A stretch of 64,000 bases of DNA from Trifolium pratense. Lineage: Eukaryota; Streptophyta; Magnoliopsida; Fabales; Fabaceae. The stretch is taken from assembly GCF_020283565.1 (NCBI RefSeq), contig NC_060063.1, positions 35,240,635 through 35,304,634 of the forward strand, given 5' to 3'. Under the pieces are notes generated by a model, which saw only the letters and a program-made list of their open reading frames with translations, made no database searches and was not told the DNA's origin. Shown here piece after piece: positions 45,473 to 57,653 of this stretch (position 1 is the stretch's first letter; each line of letters starts with the position of its first letter). A program made the translations under genes and the position numbers.

Positions 45473-46177
45473 GATTGGAGGAGCGTCCTATTTTTCTTGA
45501 GGAAAGTGGAGCGTGCTAGCTCACTATTTATATGAAGACCAAGACCAAGACTAAGCATCTCATTGAAATATATTGAACTATACATTTGAGTATTTGTTAA
45601 GTATCTGTATTTGTTATTTGTGATTCTTACTTGTGGATTCTATAACACAAGATAAGAACTGAGTTTGTTTTGTGTGTTTTAAGGTTACTCCCAAGCTTTG
45701 AAGTACGGAGTTAACAGTGTGTGATTTACTTGAAGCTTTTAAGCAAGAGTGAAATATTGTCTTGGTCATTGTCACCACATTGTATCCAACATTGTAAGAA
45801 CAACACAGGTTGTGTTGGTTGAGTGGAAGTGAGATGGGATCTCATGTCTAGGAGTTCCTAGGCAGAAGTTGCATGAGTAGTGTCGAGGTTATAAGACGTA
45901 AACCAAAGGATTGCTAGAGGTCTTAGTGTAAGACGTAAGCCTGAGGGTTTGCTGGAGGTCTTAGTGACTAGAGCTATTAGTGAATTTCCTTCTTGGATTG
46001 GTATCCCCCAAAGTAGGCAGGTTGGCTGAACTGGGTTAACAATTACTTGTGCAATTTATTTGCTTCCTGTCATTTTTACATGTTATGTCAGATGTGCCAA
46101 CAATCAGTACAACATTATTCATAAAGCAGTTGTTGGGACATCTGTGGTAACATCATTCTAGCGATACTAGAATTTCA
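45473..46177 (+). repeat. partial 5' LTR of the truncated copia element
   Basis: About 705 bp ending GAATTTCA before the primer site. It has an internal repeat around 45888-45970 (GTCTTAGTG, AAGACGTAA, GCTGGAGGTC types). The start is lost. Confidence 0.6.
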
Positions 46178-46178
46178 A

Positions 46179-46196
46179 TTGGCATCAAAGCAGGCA
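46179..46196 (+). other. degenerate primer binding site
   Basis: TTGGCATCAAAGCAGGCA, two changes from the usual TTGGTATCAGAGCAGG of Sirevirus-like copia elements. Confidence 0.65.
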
Positions 46197-46245
46197 CCCT
46201 GTTCTGTTATTTTGGGTGAGCTCCAGGGAAACACTTTCTGATACA

Positions 46246-47439
46246 ATGGATAAAGGAGGTTCACTGTCTAAACCACCTTTGCTGACAGGTCCTAATAACT
46301 ATGATTATTGGAAATCTCGCATGAAGGCTTTCATAAAGTCAATTGATAGTAGGACTTGGAAGGCTGTGTTACGTGGATGGGAACCACCGGTTGTTCTTGA
46401 CAAAGATGGTAACAAAACTGGAGTCAAGAAGCCAGAGGATGAATGGTCAAAAGTTGAGGATGATCTTGCTCTTGGAAACTCCAAAACCTTGTATGGGATT
46501 TTCAATGGTGTAGATGCAAATATGTTCAGACTTATCAAAAGATGCACTGTTGCTAAGAACTCTTGGGAAATTCTGAGAAAAACACATGAAGGAACATCTA
46601 AAGTAAAGTTATCTAAGCTTCAGATGCTTAAAATCAACTTTGAAAATCTCAGAATAAAGGAGGAAGAAAGTATTCATGATTTTCAAATGAATGTGCTTGA
46701 CTATGCTAATTCATTTTATGCTCTTGGTAGACCCATTTCTGATGAAGAGCTTGTAGGCAAAGTACTCAGATCTTTACCCAAAAGATTTGATATGAAATTT
46801 ACAATCATTGAAGAGGCTCAAGATCTTTCAAGCCTGACTATGGATGAACTCATAGGTTCTCTTCAAACATATGAGATTGGCTTGAACAGGAGAAATGAAA
46901 AGAAAGATAAAAATCTAGCTTTTGCATCAAAAAATATTGTTGATGATTCTCAAGATGAATCAGAAAACGAAGAAAGTCTTTCTGAATCTATGGCTATGCT
47001 AGGGAGACAATTCAACAAATTAATGAGAAAAATGGACAAGAGGCCTAAGTCAAATGGCCAGTTCAGCATCAACAAACAATCCAACTTTCATAAGAAGACT
47101 AAGGAAGATGAAAGAGGAGTTAAATGTCATGAGTGTGAAGGGTATGGTCATATCAGAACTGAATGTGCTACTTTTCTAAGAAAACAAAAGAAAAGTATAG
47201 TTTCTTCATAGTCTGATACTGATTCAGAAGAAGAAATGAAGTCTGCAAAATTTGTCAATGCCTTGACTAGAATTTGCTTGTCTGATACAGAGTCATGTGA
47301 TGATGATGTAACTTATGAAGAATTGGCTGCTACTTACAAAGACCTACATAGTAGAAGCATAGAAGTTTGCCAGGCTCTAGAGAAACAAAAAAAGATCAAT
47401 GGCAAAATGCAAACTGAAAGAACTGATCTTGTCAAAAGA
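46246..47439 (+). pseudogene. gag: copia Gag, interrupted by a stop and truncated
   Basis: ATG at 46246 (an in-frame GTG lies 30 bases before). The first 320 codons form a UBN2-type Gag with the DYWKSRMKAFI start and a CCHC knuckle (CHECEGYGHIRTEC) at about 47126-47167. TAG at 47209 interrupts the frame, which continues with SDTDSEEE and an acidic region to about 47439. The TAG most simply derives from TGG, since Trp-Ser-Asp is common here in related Gags. It is only distantly similar to the Gag at 4251, so this is a different family. Confidence 0.8.
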
Positions 47440-47850
47440 CCTATATTTTCACTAACATATTAATAAGGTTGCCTATTTTCTAATAATTTTTACGGGACTA
47501 TATTTATACTCTTATATTGAATACACAGACATAAGTTTTTGGTTATTTTTACAAGACGATATTTTTACTAATATATTAATAAGGTAGCCTATTTTTTTTC
47601 ATGATTTCTCCATTATCTATATTTATATTTTTTTTTTGAACAAAATTTATATTATACTAATACGGATATCTGATGTTTTTTTGTGATGGTTTTACCATTG
47701 TTCTTTTTCTATTTTTTTTTACCAAATATTATATCCTTTCTGATTTTTTTTTATCTTTTGAATTACTTTCCAGTAAATTATTATTTCATGTTACCAAGTG
47801 AAGAGCGGCAATGGCGCGACTCCCGTGCGGACGCACGGGTATCCAGCTAG
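47440..47850 (+). mobile_element. small non-autonomous Helitron-like element
   Basis: The 3' end shows the Helitron pattern: an 8-bp hairpin CCCGTGCG-GA-CGCACGGG (47822-47839), then CTAG at 47847-47850 followed by T. The 5' end CCTATATTTTC after an A fits a mutated TC start. No target duplication, as expected for Helitrons. Two internal copies of TATTAATAAGGTWGCCTATTT occur. The body codes for nothing. Confidence 0.65.
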
Positions 47851-48539
<689 letters not shown>

Positions 48540-49299
48540 TGTAACGACCCGATTTTTATTATTCGTTATTTAAGTGTTTAATTAAATTGTTGCGATGACT
48601 TTTAATTAAGTTAGTGGCGAATAGTTATTTATCGAGAGCTTTAGTTAACGAGCGAATTATGTGGTGTGTGAGTGTTGGGTCATGGGTTGTGGGCTTTTGG
48701 CCCATTGGGCCTAAGTCACAATAACGGGGGGGAGCTTTATAATCTCAAGTAGAGAGAGGGGATAATTTTTGGTGATTCAAGAGAAGAAGTAGAGAAAAGG
48801 AAGGAAAAGGAGCTAGAGAAAAGGAAAAAGCTAGAGATCTAAGAGCAATCATTGAGATCTCGTCGAATCCAGGTACGAGAGTTAGATTGCATATTCATGA
48901 GTGGTCATAAAGAGGGAAAGATGTCGATTCCTCCATTCCCAATCTCTTTCACTCATTTTCGTTTGGGTTTTGGTAGAATTTTTCTTAATGAAAATGAAAT
49001 CTATCGATTATAACATGTTGAATAAACTCTTAACAAGTTGTATGAACAAAATTATGGGGTTTTGAATGGAAATTTGTAGATGTTTTGGTAAGAACTTGGT
49101 AGTTTATGAGTTTAGATCTAAATGTGTCAAATCCATGAAATAAGTGATTATTGATGTTATTAAGTTGCTTTTTAAGTGCTTTTGAACATGTATAAAAATA
49201 TTCTATGTGTGGTATGTTTTATGAAGTTGAAATAAGTGATTTTGGGTCAAAATAAGTGTTTTTACGCTCAAAATCGTGTTATGGCAGATCTGGACTGAT

Positions 49300-49402
49300 C
49301 CCCTGCGCCTGGGCGCAGCTTGTCTGCGTCTGGCGCAATATTTTCAGAAAAATCTGCTGGTTCCTGCACCTGGGCCCAGCTTTTCTGCGTCTGCCGCAGC
49401 TC
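49300..49402. repeat. palindromic GC island in the LTR fragment
   Basis: Contains CTGCGCC-TG-GGCGCAG (perfect arms) and degenerate repeats of it. It sits at about the same relative place as the TTCGCT/AGCGAA island of the related LTR but has a different sequence. Confidence 0.65.
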
Positions 49403-50011
49403 GGTCAAATTTCAGTGTTGATTGTTGACTTTTGACCTTTTGACGGTTTATGCATCCGGAACCTATTTTGCTCAGTTTTTCGTGTAGAATCCGATTCCGG
49501 AGTTAGTTTTCTGAGAGAATGCATGCTTATTAATATTTACTTATATTAGTAGCATTATAATGAAAATGAATAGGTTATGTGAAACCAATTGATTAACAAT
49601 CAAAGACTAGTTGTCGGTGTTTGATTTCAATATTATTTGGACTATCGAAATGTGAAGTAAATGCTTATAACATGAATTAATTGTATCCTTGTTGATGTGT
49701 GGATGTGTTGATGATATTTGTTTAAATATCAAAGAAGTATATTAAGAATGTGATGGTAACATGATTTATTCTATGCTTATGTGATGATGTATGCGATTGA
49801 ATTATGTGTGTGTATCCTGTTTGGAATGTGCAATGAATTTTGTAATGAGAAGATAATTATTAATAGGATTAATTATGATGTTGACGATTGTTGATGGTTT
49901 TTGATGATGTTTGTTTAAATATCAAAGATGAATATTAGGTATAGTGTTATCTAATAAAGACGAAATGTTGGATAGTGTTCCACATTTATATTTGACGAGC
50001 TTAGTGCTAAA

Positions 50012-50852
50012 CAGGGACGGAACCAGGAAAAAATATTAAGGGTGGCGAAAATGTACATACAATGTTAAAATAAGAGTATTAACGATGTAAGTTTTTTCTA
50101 ATTTACATATTTCAATAAAATAAATCACATCATCACGCCACTTTTATACGTTAGTTTTTATTATATCATTACGAATATTTATTTGGTGCGATTTGTATAT
50201 ACAAATTTTTTGTGTAAGAGTCCAGTGGACAAAATTTTACCCTTTAAATAAATAAATGGCCTTTAAATAAATAAATGGAGAATTTCTAGTTTGAATTTTG
50301 ACCTTTACATATTATAATACTCTTATTAAGTGAGTTATGCTAACAGATACTTATATACAAATTTAATCCTAAAGAAAATAAAGAACGACTAGCATTTATT
50401 ATTAACAAATATATTAAACTTTTCTGCGCAATTTTTCTTTTCTTTCGAACACAAGTAAAATAATCATAATGGTTGTCCCTGTGTGCTTAGCTCCGTTAGT
50501 AGGGATATTGCATTATATATGCAGGAGTCAGAGTTCGAATTCCTGACATCCCACTTATCCATCTTTAATGTGAAATTTCTAGTCATTAGACTACTAAAAA
50601 AACATAATGGTTAAGAACTACCATTGATTATTCATTGAAAATAGGAATGAAAATTCATTCACTTCTAACATGCACTAACGAAATATTTTAATACTATACT
50701 ATGTCCATTTAAATCCATTTCTATGACAAATCATGTGGGTTGGCAGTTTATTTAACAGGGTCGAGCTTGTATGTATTAGATATATATACCATTATTCCTT
50801 GGTTATAGGGGTGGCGACCGCCCCTTTTCCTTTCTACCTAGTTCCGTCCCTG
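50012..50852. mobile_element. non-autonomous hAT-like element, 841 bp
   Basis: Terminal inverted repeats CAGGGACGGAACCAGG and CTAGTTCCGTCCCTG, with GGGTGGCG repeated inside both ends. Flanks GTGCTAAA and ATGCTAAA match in 7 of 8 bases, the size of a hAT target duplication. It is nested in the LTR fragment and hosts a SINE. Confidence 0.8.
50475..50602 (+). mobile_element. SINE (tRNA-derived), nested in the hAT-like element
   Basis: 128 bp with a pol III A-box-like sequence (TTAGCTCCGTTAGTAGG, 50487-50503), a B box (GAGTTCGAATTCC, 50531-50543) and an A-rich 3' end. Flanked by the direct repeat CATAATGGTT (50465-50474 and 50603-50612). Confidence 0.75.
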
Positions 50853-51130
50853 ATGCTAAATCTATTTGTTGATGTGTCTTAATAAATGAGCAGAGTCCGT
50901 CATGACTTAAATATGAATAATGAGCAGAGTCTGACTTAAATCTGAACACGAGTAGTGTCATAAATGACTTAAAATTGTATGGATTATGTATTCGAAAATG
51001 AATGAATAATTGGTATCACATGCATAAGAGATGTCTAGGCATTGGTCATTTTACCCAATATTATGGGATGTTTGTGGTTTGAAGTCATAAAATTGAACAT
51101 GAAAAGTTGAAACCTTTCATGAAATATGGT

Positions 51131-51399
51131 AGAAAGAATGGATACAACCCAACCAAAAACACAAAACATTGAATAAAAACAGCTGAAACCATTTGATAAC
51201 TCATTGTCATTGCCATAATCGCTTCACCTTAAAAACAGCTTATTGATGTGTTGTTCCCGCCGCTCTGCCACTGCCCTCTCCACCGTACGCACAACAACAT
51301 CATCAAATTAGAACGGGAAATGAAGAAATAAACAAAACAAGAATGGAGCAGAGGGAACTCCTTATCATGATGGCCTTTTATTTTTTGTGAATTGTGTTT
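51131..51399. other. non-coding stretch
   Basis: No gene seen. GGAGCAGAGGGAACTC (51345) recurs at 51999, and the next phrase AATTGTGTTTTTAATTA (51389) recurs at 51959. The PPR scrap is therefore framed by duplicated sequence. Confidence 0.5.
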
Positions 51400-51657
51400 T
51401 TAATTATTATCATAATAATTGTGATTACAAGCAGTCAAAACAACCGTAAAAGTCACACATCCGGCCATTCTATTAGACATCTCAAAAACTTCTTCAAACC
51501 TACCATGCATTCCATAACCTCCCATCATCGTCGACCAAGTAATCTCATTCCTTTCACACATTCCATCAAACACTTTACGTGCAAAAACTAAACACCCACA
51601 TTTAGCATACATATGTATCAAAGCATTCAAATTTCTCAAATCCAAAACAAACCCCAT
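51400..51657 (-). pseudogene. PPR protein fragment
   Basis: About 75 codons read as two pentatricopeptide repeats of the PLS class: NALIHMYAKCG, ARKVFDGMCERNEITW, MMGGYGMHGRFEEV, then TFTVVLTAC. PPR proteins are organelle RNA-binding factors of several hundred residues; here only this part is present, with no upstream or downstream repeats, so it is a relic. Confidence 0.75.
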
Positions 51658-52019
51658 TTACCAAAACAGCATTCAAATTTGATTGTGCGTGCGTCGTGAA
51701 CTGTTTTGAGGTTTTTTAAGTGTTTTGTGGAATAACATGTGTTAAGAAGTGTTGCGTAGAATGGTATGAGTTCATGCGCTTTTGCCATGATCTTAATTAA
51801 CACCACTCACTGCGCTCAGCTAGCTTTGGCGTTTTCCTCTCTGTTTGTTGCATTGCACACATAATTTGGTATGTCTTATTCTATTACTCCATGTTCATTC
51901 ATTATTCAATAATAAATTGAATTTGGAAATCAAAAGTTAAAACCCTAATTTAAAATGTAAATTGTGTTTTTAATTAATATCATAATAATTGTGATTATTG
52001 GAGCAGAGGGAACTCAGTT
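51658..52019. other. non-coding stretch
   Basis: No ORF or known element. It holds the second copy (51959-52015) of the phrases framing the PPR fragment. Confidence 0.5.
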
Positions 52020-53765
52020 AAATAATCTAGAGAATTGGTGATGATGCTAGTAGGAAAAGTAGAAACATTCTCAAACACTTGTTTATTTCTAGCAGACCAT
52101 ATACCATAAGATGTCGCCATCGCTAGTTCTCCAATGTTAAATCTTCGTTGCTCATAGTGTTTTGAAACCAATCAGTGAAAGATAAAGGACAATTACTCAT
52201 TCTTAATGTCTTCACTAGCACTCTCACTCTCACGTCTAGGGCATTGACCAGTGCATAGAACCCCTTTGTGTCTCAGGTTACTCCTAGTAGGCAGGCAGTT
52301 GTGAAAAATTCTCTACATAAGATTCACTTATTTAGGGGGGACATTCATATTCCAAATTTTATTCCAAAGCGGATCCTCAGAACTGCTACAGCTAGCTTGG
52401 TTAGAATTAGTGCTATCCCACCCACCTCCTAAGAGTTTGATAGCTCAATTTGACTGAATATTCTCCGTCTTTGGCTTCAGCCCACATAATTTGATCCGGG
52501 ATATTCGGGCCAAATCAAGGAAATTTGCCTGATGTAATCCGCCTCAAAAGGGAGAAAGAGGCTGTCCATTTTCCTGTGATTCCAGTTAAAATTAGAGTCT
52601 ATCAGATCCTTGACCCAGATGCAGTTCTTGGTCTGATTAAAGTGACTTAAAGGCTTATAACCATTATTTGGTAGCAACCAATTGTCCTCCAAAATTCTAA
52701 TATTATGACCACCATTCCCAACCCGCCAGCAACGACCTTTGTTTAACATCCAAATAGAACTATATAAACTTCTCCAATGAAGCTGGGCCTACTCCCAATA
52801 TTGGCTGTGAGAATATTAGAATTATGGAAGTACTTAGCTCTTAAACACATTGTCACTAGAGACTCCGGATGCCTAAGAATTCTCCAGCTTTGTTTTGCCA
52901 AGAGAGCCATATTGAACTCCCTGAAAGTCCTGAACCCAAGTCCACATTCTTGTTTTCTTTTACATAAGTGTTTCCAGCTCTTCCAATGAATCTTTCGGTT
53001 GTCCGGGTTACCACCCCACCAGAATCTACTAATGAGGCTCTCCATTTTGTCACAAGTAACCTTAGGGAGCAAAAAGCAACTCATAACATAAGTGGATGGC
53101 TTGAGCAACTGCTTTGATTAAGGTACTCCTTCCTGCGAAGGAAAGGTTTTTTTTTTCCACATTCATAACATAAGTGGGGATGGCTTGAGTGATGTTTTCA
53201 ATAGTCTCTTGAGTAGGCTCATCCACATTCCCATTGACCAGGGACAAAGGCATTTTGAAACTTTCCAACAATCTAGGGAAGAATACCTTTGATTCGGTTA
53301 GCAATTGTCTTTGGTAATAATTTTAAGAATAACATTTCACAAAGTGATAGGCCTGTACTCTTTAGGTTCAAGAGGGTTATTGTTTTTTGGAATTAAACAA
53401 ATGTGGGTATGGCTAAAGGAGCTCGGATCATGGTTGTGATTGAGAACCTGGAGCACCATATTAGTAGAAGAGAAATTGATCAAAATAGGTCTGTGATCAG
53501 AGGTGTACCGATTTAAATGAGACACATCATCAAAAGGGAAGCAGTTAATCCAATTTGAGGTAGCCAAAAATCTTTCAAGTCTGGCCTTGATGTGATTGCG
53601 GTCCTCTTGGTTATTAAACCGAGTGAACATGTTTCCTTTGTAACCAAGGTCAGACAAATCACAATCATGAATGATGTCTTTGAAAAGATTAGTTATGTGG
53701 ATTCCCACCAATCTTTTCAGCTTGAGTTGTAACAATATTAAAGTAAAGAAAAAGAAAAAAACCAA
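52020..53765 (-). pseudogene. LINE (non-LTR) retrotransposon remnant
   Basis: Read on the minus strand: an endonuclease C-terminus (DLGYKGNMFTR, ARLERFLATSNW, YTSDHRPILI; 53460-53690) runs straight into the start of RT (ICLIPKNNNPLEPKEYRPIT; 53337-53400), so the region between is deleted. The RT C-terminal part (LSFAGRSTLIKAVAQAI; FWWGGNPDNRKIHW; GFRTFREFNMALLAKQSWRI) lies at 52750-53250, then CWRVGNG...EDNWL (52650-52745) and zinc-binding remnants to 52020. A phrase encoding AIPTYVM is duplicated near 53090 and 53170. Many frameshifts. Confidence 0.85.
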
Positions 53766-54412
53766 TTATTTCTATCGTCGTGCATATACAGTCGCCTAAT
53801 CATGTCACACGTTTTATTCTTCTCTTCTTTAGAGGGATACCATAAAGGCCAAGGGCCATCCACCCACTAGGTAATACATATATCAATGAAATTTGAGAAT
53901 GAATTTGTTGACATGCATATTGCATTTGATTTATTGAATTTTATTTATCCACAAATTGAAGTTATTTGAAGAGAATGTGTGATGATAGAGTTTGATGGTA
54001 AAATCACGATTTATACCCAGCGTTATTTATTATTTATTTCTTTTTATGTGTATTAAATATATTCAATTAGAATTATGAATATATGAATGAATCCCAATAG
54101 ATTGTTACTTTTTAACTGCTTGGTTTCTTGTATTTTTGTTTGGAATTAGAAGCAAAATGTTATGGTTTTTCAAATCTAGGACTTTTAATAATAATAATAA
54201 CAAGAAGTAGAACAACTTAATTTACTTCAGTGCTTTTTGCAGGCGTATCTTGTTTCCAAAGTCTGTTGTACTGTCCTTAAGTCATTAATACAGGGTGTTG
54301 CAGTTTGGATGCTAACAAGTATCTTGCTGCAAGGTAGGGTGCTGCAATTTGTTCAATTTTGGTTTCTAATAACATGTCCTCGATGTTTCAAATTGATACT
54401 AACAAGTATCTT
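53766..54412. other. intergenic, AT-rich
   Basis: No gene or element supported. An AATAATAATAAT microsatellite lies near 54188. Confidence 0.5.
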
Positions 54413-55252
54413 ACTTTTTAATAGTAGCATCAATGTTGCCCTCAGTAGCTGATTCTTGCTGTATTTGCTCTATGTTACCCGTTGTAATTTATAAAATTCT
54501 TTAATTTGGCAGCTTTCCTGATAAGAAAACAGTCTAGAATGATATTTATAAGAAATTATGATAACTCCCCTATACGATTCATAGATTACTCGGGTTAGAA
54601 GCACTACAGTTTTTGCCTTCTATACATGCTCTATTGTGTATGCCTTATTCAGTTAGCTTCTCAGATTAAATTAATTGTCCTTTATTATTTTCAGAATAAC
54701 ATATGCAGTTTTGTTTTGAGAGTGCATGGTACATTAAAATCATTCTTGTTTCTCAATCTGTTACTTGCAGGTCTTAGATACTTGCCAATCAATGTCAAAA
54801 TTCAGGGTTCCATTCAAATCTATGGTTGTCACTTGTCACTGGTAGCTTTGGACAAAAAGCTCAATAAGATAGTTTAAAGAATGGCACTGTTGTCTTAATA
54901 GCGCATCTGTCCGTTTTTTGTTATTTCATACTACACCTTCTATTTAAGGGTACATTTCACAGAATGTTTTAGCAAAACTGAGTTTGTTGTTGCATGATAA
55001 ATGAGTAACAAACCTGTCAATTTTTCTTCATTAGTCTAGGTGTGGCTATATTTAAGATCAATGAATGATATTTTTTTTCTTTCGTTTTTCTGATAGACAG
55101 TTTGTATGTAATGTAAGTTGTACTATCATTTGTCTAAGGTAAGCTAAAATACCATAAACTTCTAAAAATTTAGTTTTTATAATAATGTCTTTGTTGTGTT
55201 TGGTGAAGTACCTTAATAAAGATAGTACAGTAATGCATAATTTTGTGTTTTA
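54413..55252 (+). repeat. dispersed 0.85-kb sequence, copy B
   Basis: Second copy of 30747-31622, with small indels (for example extra bases near 55200-55232). It is not flanked by LINE sequence here, so the two copies share only this block. Confidence 0.75.
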
Positions 55253-56496
55253 GGGATTCTTTAATTCTTGATACTTTTGGTCTAAACACAAAATGGTCGG
55301 TTCTGACATCAAGTGGTGGTCACCTAATCCGGTCTAGTAGTCAGTTATGACATCAAGTGATTTCAATAATCTCCAATGGCGGTTGCAGGAATCGAACTTC
55401 TTAATAGTGACTTTTGTAACTTTTCTCTCTCATTTACAACAATTCTTAAAATAATAAACTAATTTCTATTCTAATGAGAAAATTTATATTTTTAGACTAT
55501 AAATTGTTTCAAAGCCTAAAGAAACACAAATAAAACTATTAAAAATATTGATTTTTCTCTCAAATAATATGTAACAAACCTACTTTAAAATGTTAATTTA
55601 GTGCATTGAGCAGATAAAAAATGAATTAACATGCAGAACTCCATTTTCCCCTTACTCTTGATATTTGGTCACATAAAAAAATGAAGGTAACAACAAATAC
55701 AATGTCATGATAAAACAAAGAAAGATTAAGAAATGAAAATAATATTGACAAGATTAAAAATTGCATACACAATATAAACTTTGAAAGATTAAGAAAGATT
55801 AATTTTGACATATAAAAATTAATTTAATAATAATATATAATTAATTTAATAATAATATATAAATTAAAAAATGATTTTAGTGAAAGAGGATAAAATATGG
55901 TGTGAAAACTTTATTATAGTCTATGATAAATCTTTATGATCTAAAAGTGAAAATTAGTTTCCCACCATGGAAGACCTACATGGCTTTCCCATGCTAGAAT
56001 GAGCCACCTTTGGAAGAGAAATAAAATTATCATATGATATGGATTAGTGCAACATGTATGCTCTAGGAATTATTCAATCACTGTTGCTTTGTACCATGGG
56101 ATTGGTAGTACCCCTCTACTTATTTAAACATTTCTAAGTACTCAAAGACACACTCCACTCAAATTATAGTATAAATGAAACATATATCATGCTAGTTAAA
56201 GTACTAGTTTATATATATAGTGAACATATTTTCATTCTAAAAAAATTAAATATAAGCTAATAAAAATAAGTTATAAGTTCGTAAGAAAATAATTGTTTTC
56301 AAAAGTTTATTTTATCTCACGGGCTTATAAACGATGAACTACGTACAAACTAACTTTTTCCTTAAATGACCAATGTTAGTAATTTGTTATTAAATTAATA
56401 TTTTGCACTTTGTTCGGATTTGAACACATGTTCTCCGACTCATTTAGCTCTTAGTTCAAACAAATTGAGTTACTCACCCTATCTATACTACAAACT
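55253..56496. other. intergenic, AT-rich
   Basis: No ORF of interest. Around 55270-55420 some phrases look like decayed repeat DNA, but I cannot name it. Confidence 0.5.
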
Positions 56497-56619
56497 TTTT
56501 TTTTTAAGAAGCTAAATTAGCCCACCCAAATTGGCGCCAGAGAGAATCGAACCTCATACCTCAAGAGGAGCACACTCCCAGGTCTCAAGCCAATACCAAT
56601 GCACCAACCCAAGTGGGTT
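56497..56619 (-). mobile_element. SINE with a perfect 17-bp target duplication
   Basis: Minus-strand tRNA-like head with A-box-like GGTTGGTGCATTGGT (56595-56609) and B box GAGGTTCGATTCTC (56542-56555), ending in an A tail (plus-strand T run at 56497). Flanked by TATCTATACTACAAACT at 56480-56496 and 56620-56636. The perfect long duplication is diagnostic of LINE-driven retroposition and shows a fairly young copy. Confidence 0.9.
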
Positions 56620-56636
56620 TATCTATACTACAAACT

Positions 56637-57369
56637 AATTTATTGTGCTTACCAAACAAACTTATAAACTTGTCCGCATAAATTGTTATTTAAGAGATTT
56701 ATTTTAATTGTATGAGTTTATAAATTACAAGTTTTATATAAGCTCAAAATTATCTTTTGCCATTTTAAATACTTCCCTTATTTCAAAAGAAAAGACGGTT
56801 CAATAAGTAAAAAGAAAGACTTTAGTTCAAAGTTCACTTATTTTCCTTGTTAAGTTTGTGCATCATGTGTGAGATGGAGAATTTTGAAAGTGGGGAACAT
56901 CGGGTAGATCCATGCATGTATGCATGCACCGTCAATTTCCTTACTATTTCACCATACATGTAAGAATACTTGACTTTACCCCATGCCTTGTCAATTTCCT
57001 TATAGTTGCATACTTGGATCAACTTAATCATATGATACCACATATATTATTTATAGCGAATATTATTTATATTTTTAGCTTTTTTAACTTTTTATGTGAG
57101 TGAAATAAAGATAACAATTGATTTCTACATGCACGGATTATAGTTGGAAATGTCACAAACTAAGTTTCATGAAATTGTTTATGTTCTTTTTTATAGCTTT
57201 CATTTTCTTTCATGATATTTTTGTCATGTGGGGCTATTGTTTTACAAGTCCAAATCAGAAAATGTTGGACAAAGTAATACCAGATGAAAATTTTCCTCCA
57301 CCAACTTTATATTTTTTTACTGATTATTTGTTACATAATGTTTATTATACTCTCCCATGATTGTATCTT
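56637..57369. other. intergenic
   Basis: Nothing supported. Around 56905-56935 is a CATGCATGTATGCATGCA stretch. Confidence 0.45.
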
Positions 57370-57653
57370 CTTTACTTGCACAGAGAGTTTTCAAAGTCGG
57401 ATCTCTCAATTACAATCGCAAACTGTTACTTTGTGGCTATGCTGCGAGCCCATTTAATCAACTCCTCTCGATCCTTAGTGAACATATTAGTCACAAAATG
57501 AGAACTTGTATCAACTTCTATTATCGGAAGCTTACAATTGATAGGCTTCACTTCACTAACCGGCTTAGATTCATCAATTTCGAATACAGGTATAGCCAGC
57601 ACTATAGCTCTCGACGGTTTAGATTCATCCGCCATAACTACAACAACATACAA
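57370..57653 (-). pseudogene. MULE/FAR1-like protein fragment
   Basis: 75 codons from a minus-strand start near 57653 end with HFVTNMFTKDREELIKWARS, then TAA, after which the same frame continues QFAIVIERSDF. The sequence WARS...FAIVIERSD resembles the N-terminal segment of MULE-type and FAR1-related transposase proteins (WVR...GFVVVI.RSD). No downstream transposase core is visible. Confidence 0.5.

Larger units (their letters stand above)
45473..47439 (+). mobile_element. truncated copia element (LTR end, primer site, gag)
   Basis: Only the 3' part of one LTR, the primer site and most of gag remain. The left side ends against array sequence and the right side ends at the Helitron-like element. 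No pol or second LTR is present. Confidence 0.75.
48540..51130 (+). mobile_element. LTR fragment related to the solo LTR at 36812
   Basis: Starts TGTAACGACCCGATTTTT and follows the other LTR through the same landmarks (the TTTTAATTAAGTTA phrase; a GGCCCAATGGGCC-like block; GAATCCAGGTA; TGTTGGATAGTGTTCCACAT). It carries a hAT-like insertion at 50012-50852. The expected ACA end is not found, so the right end (around 51130) is truncated and approximate. Confidence 0.75.

Noticed and set aside
57118..57360. 80-codon plus-strand ORF with hydrophobic stretch
   Set aside because: AT-rich composition explains the Phe/Ile run; no signal peptide logic, no family and no neighbouring gene structure.
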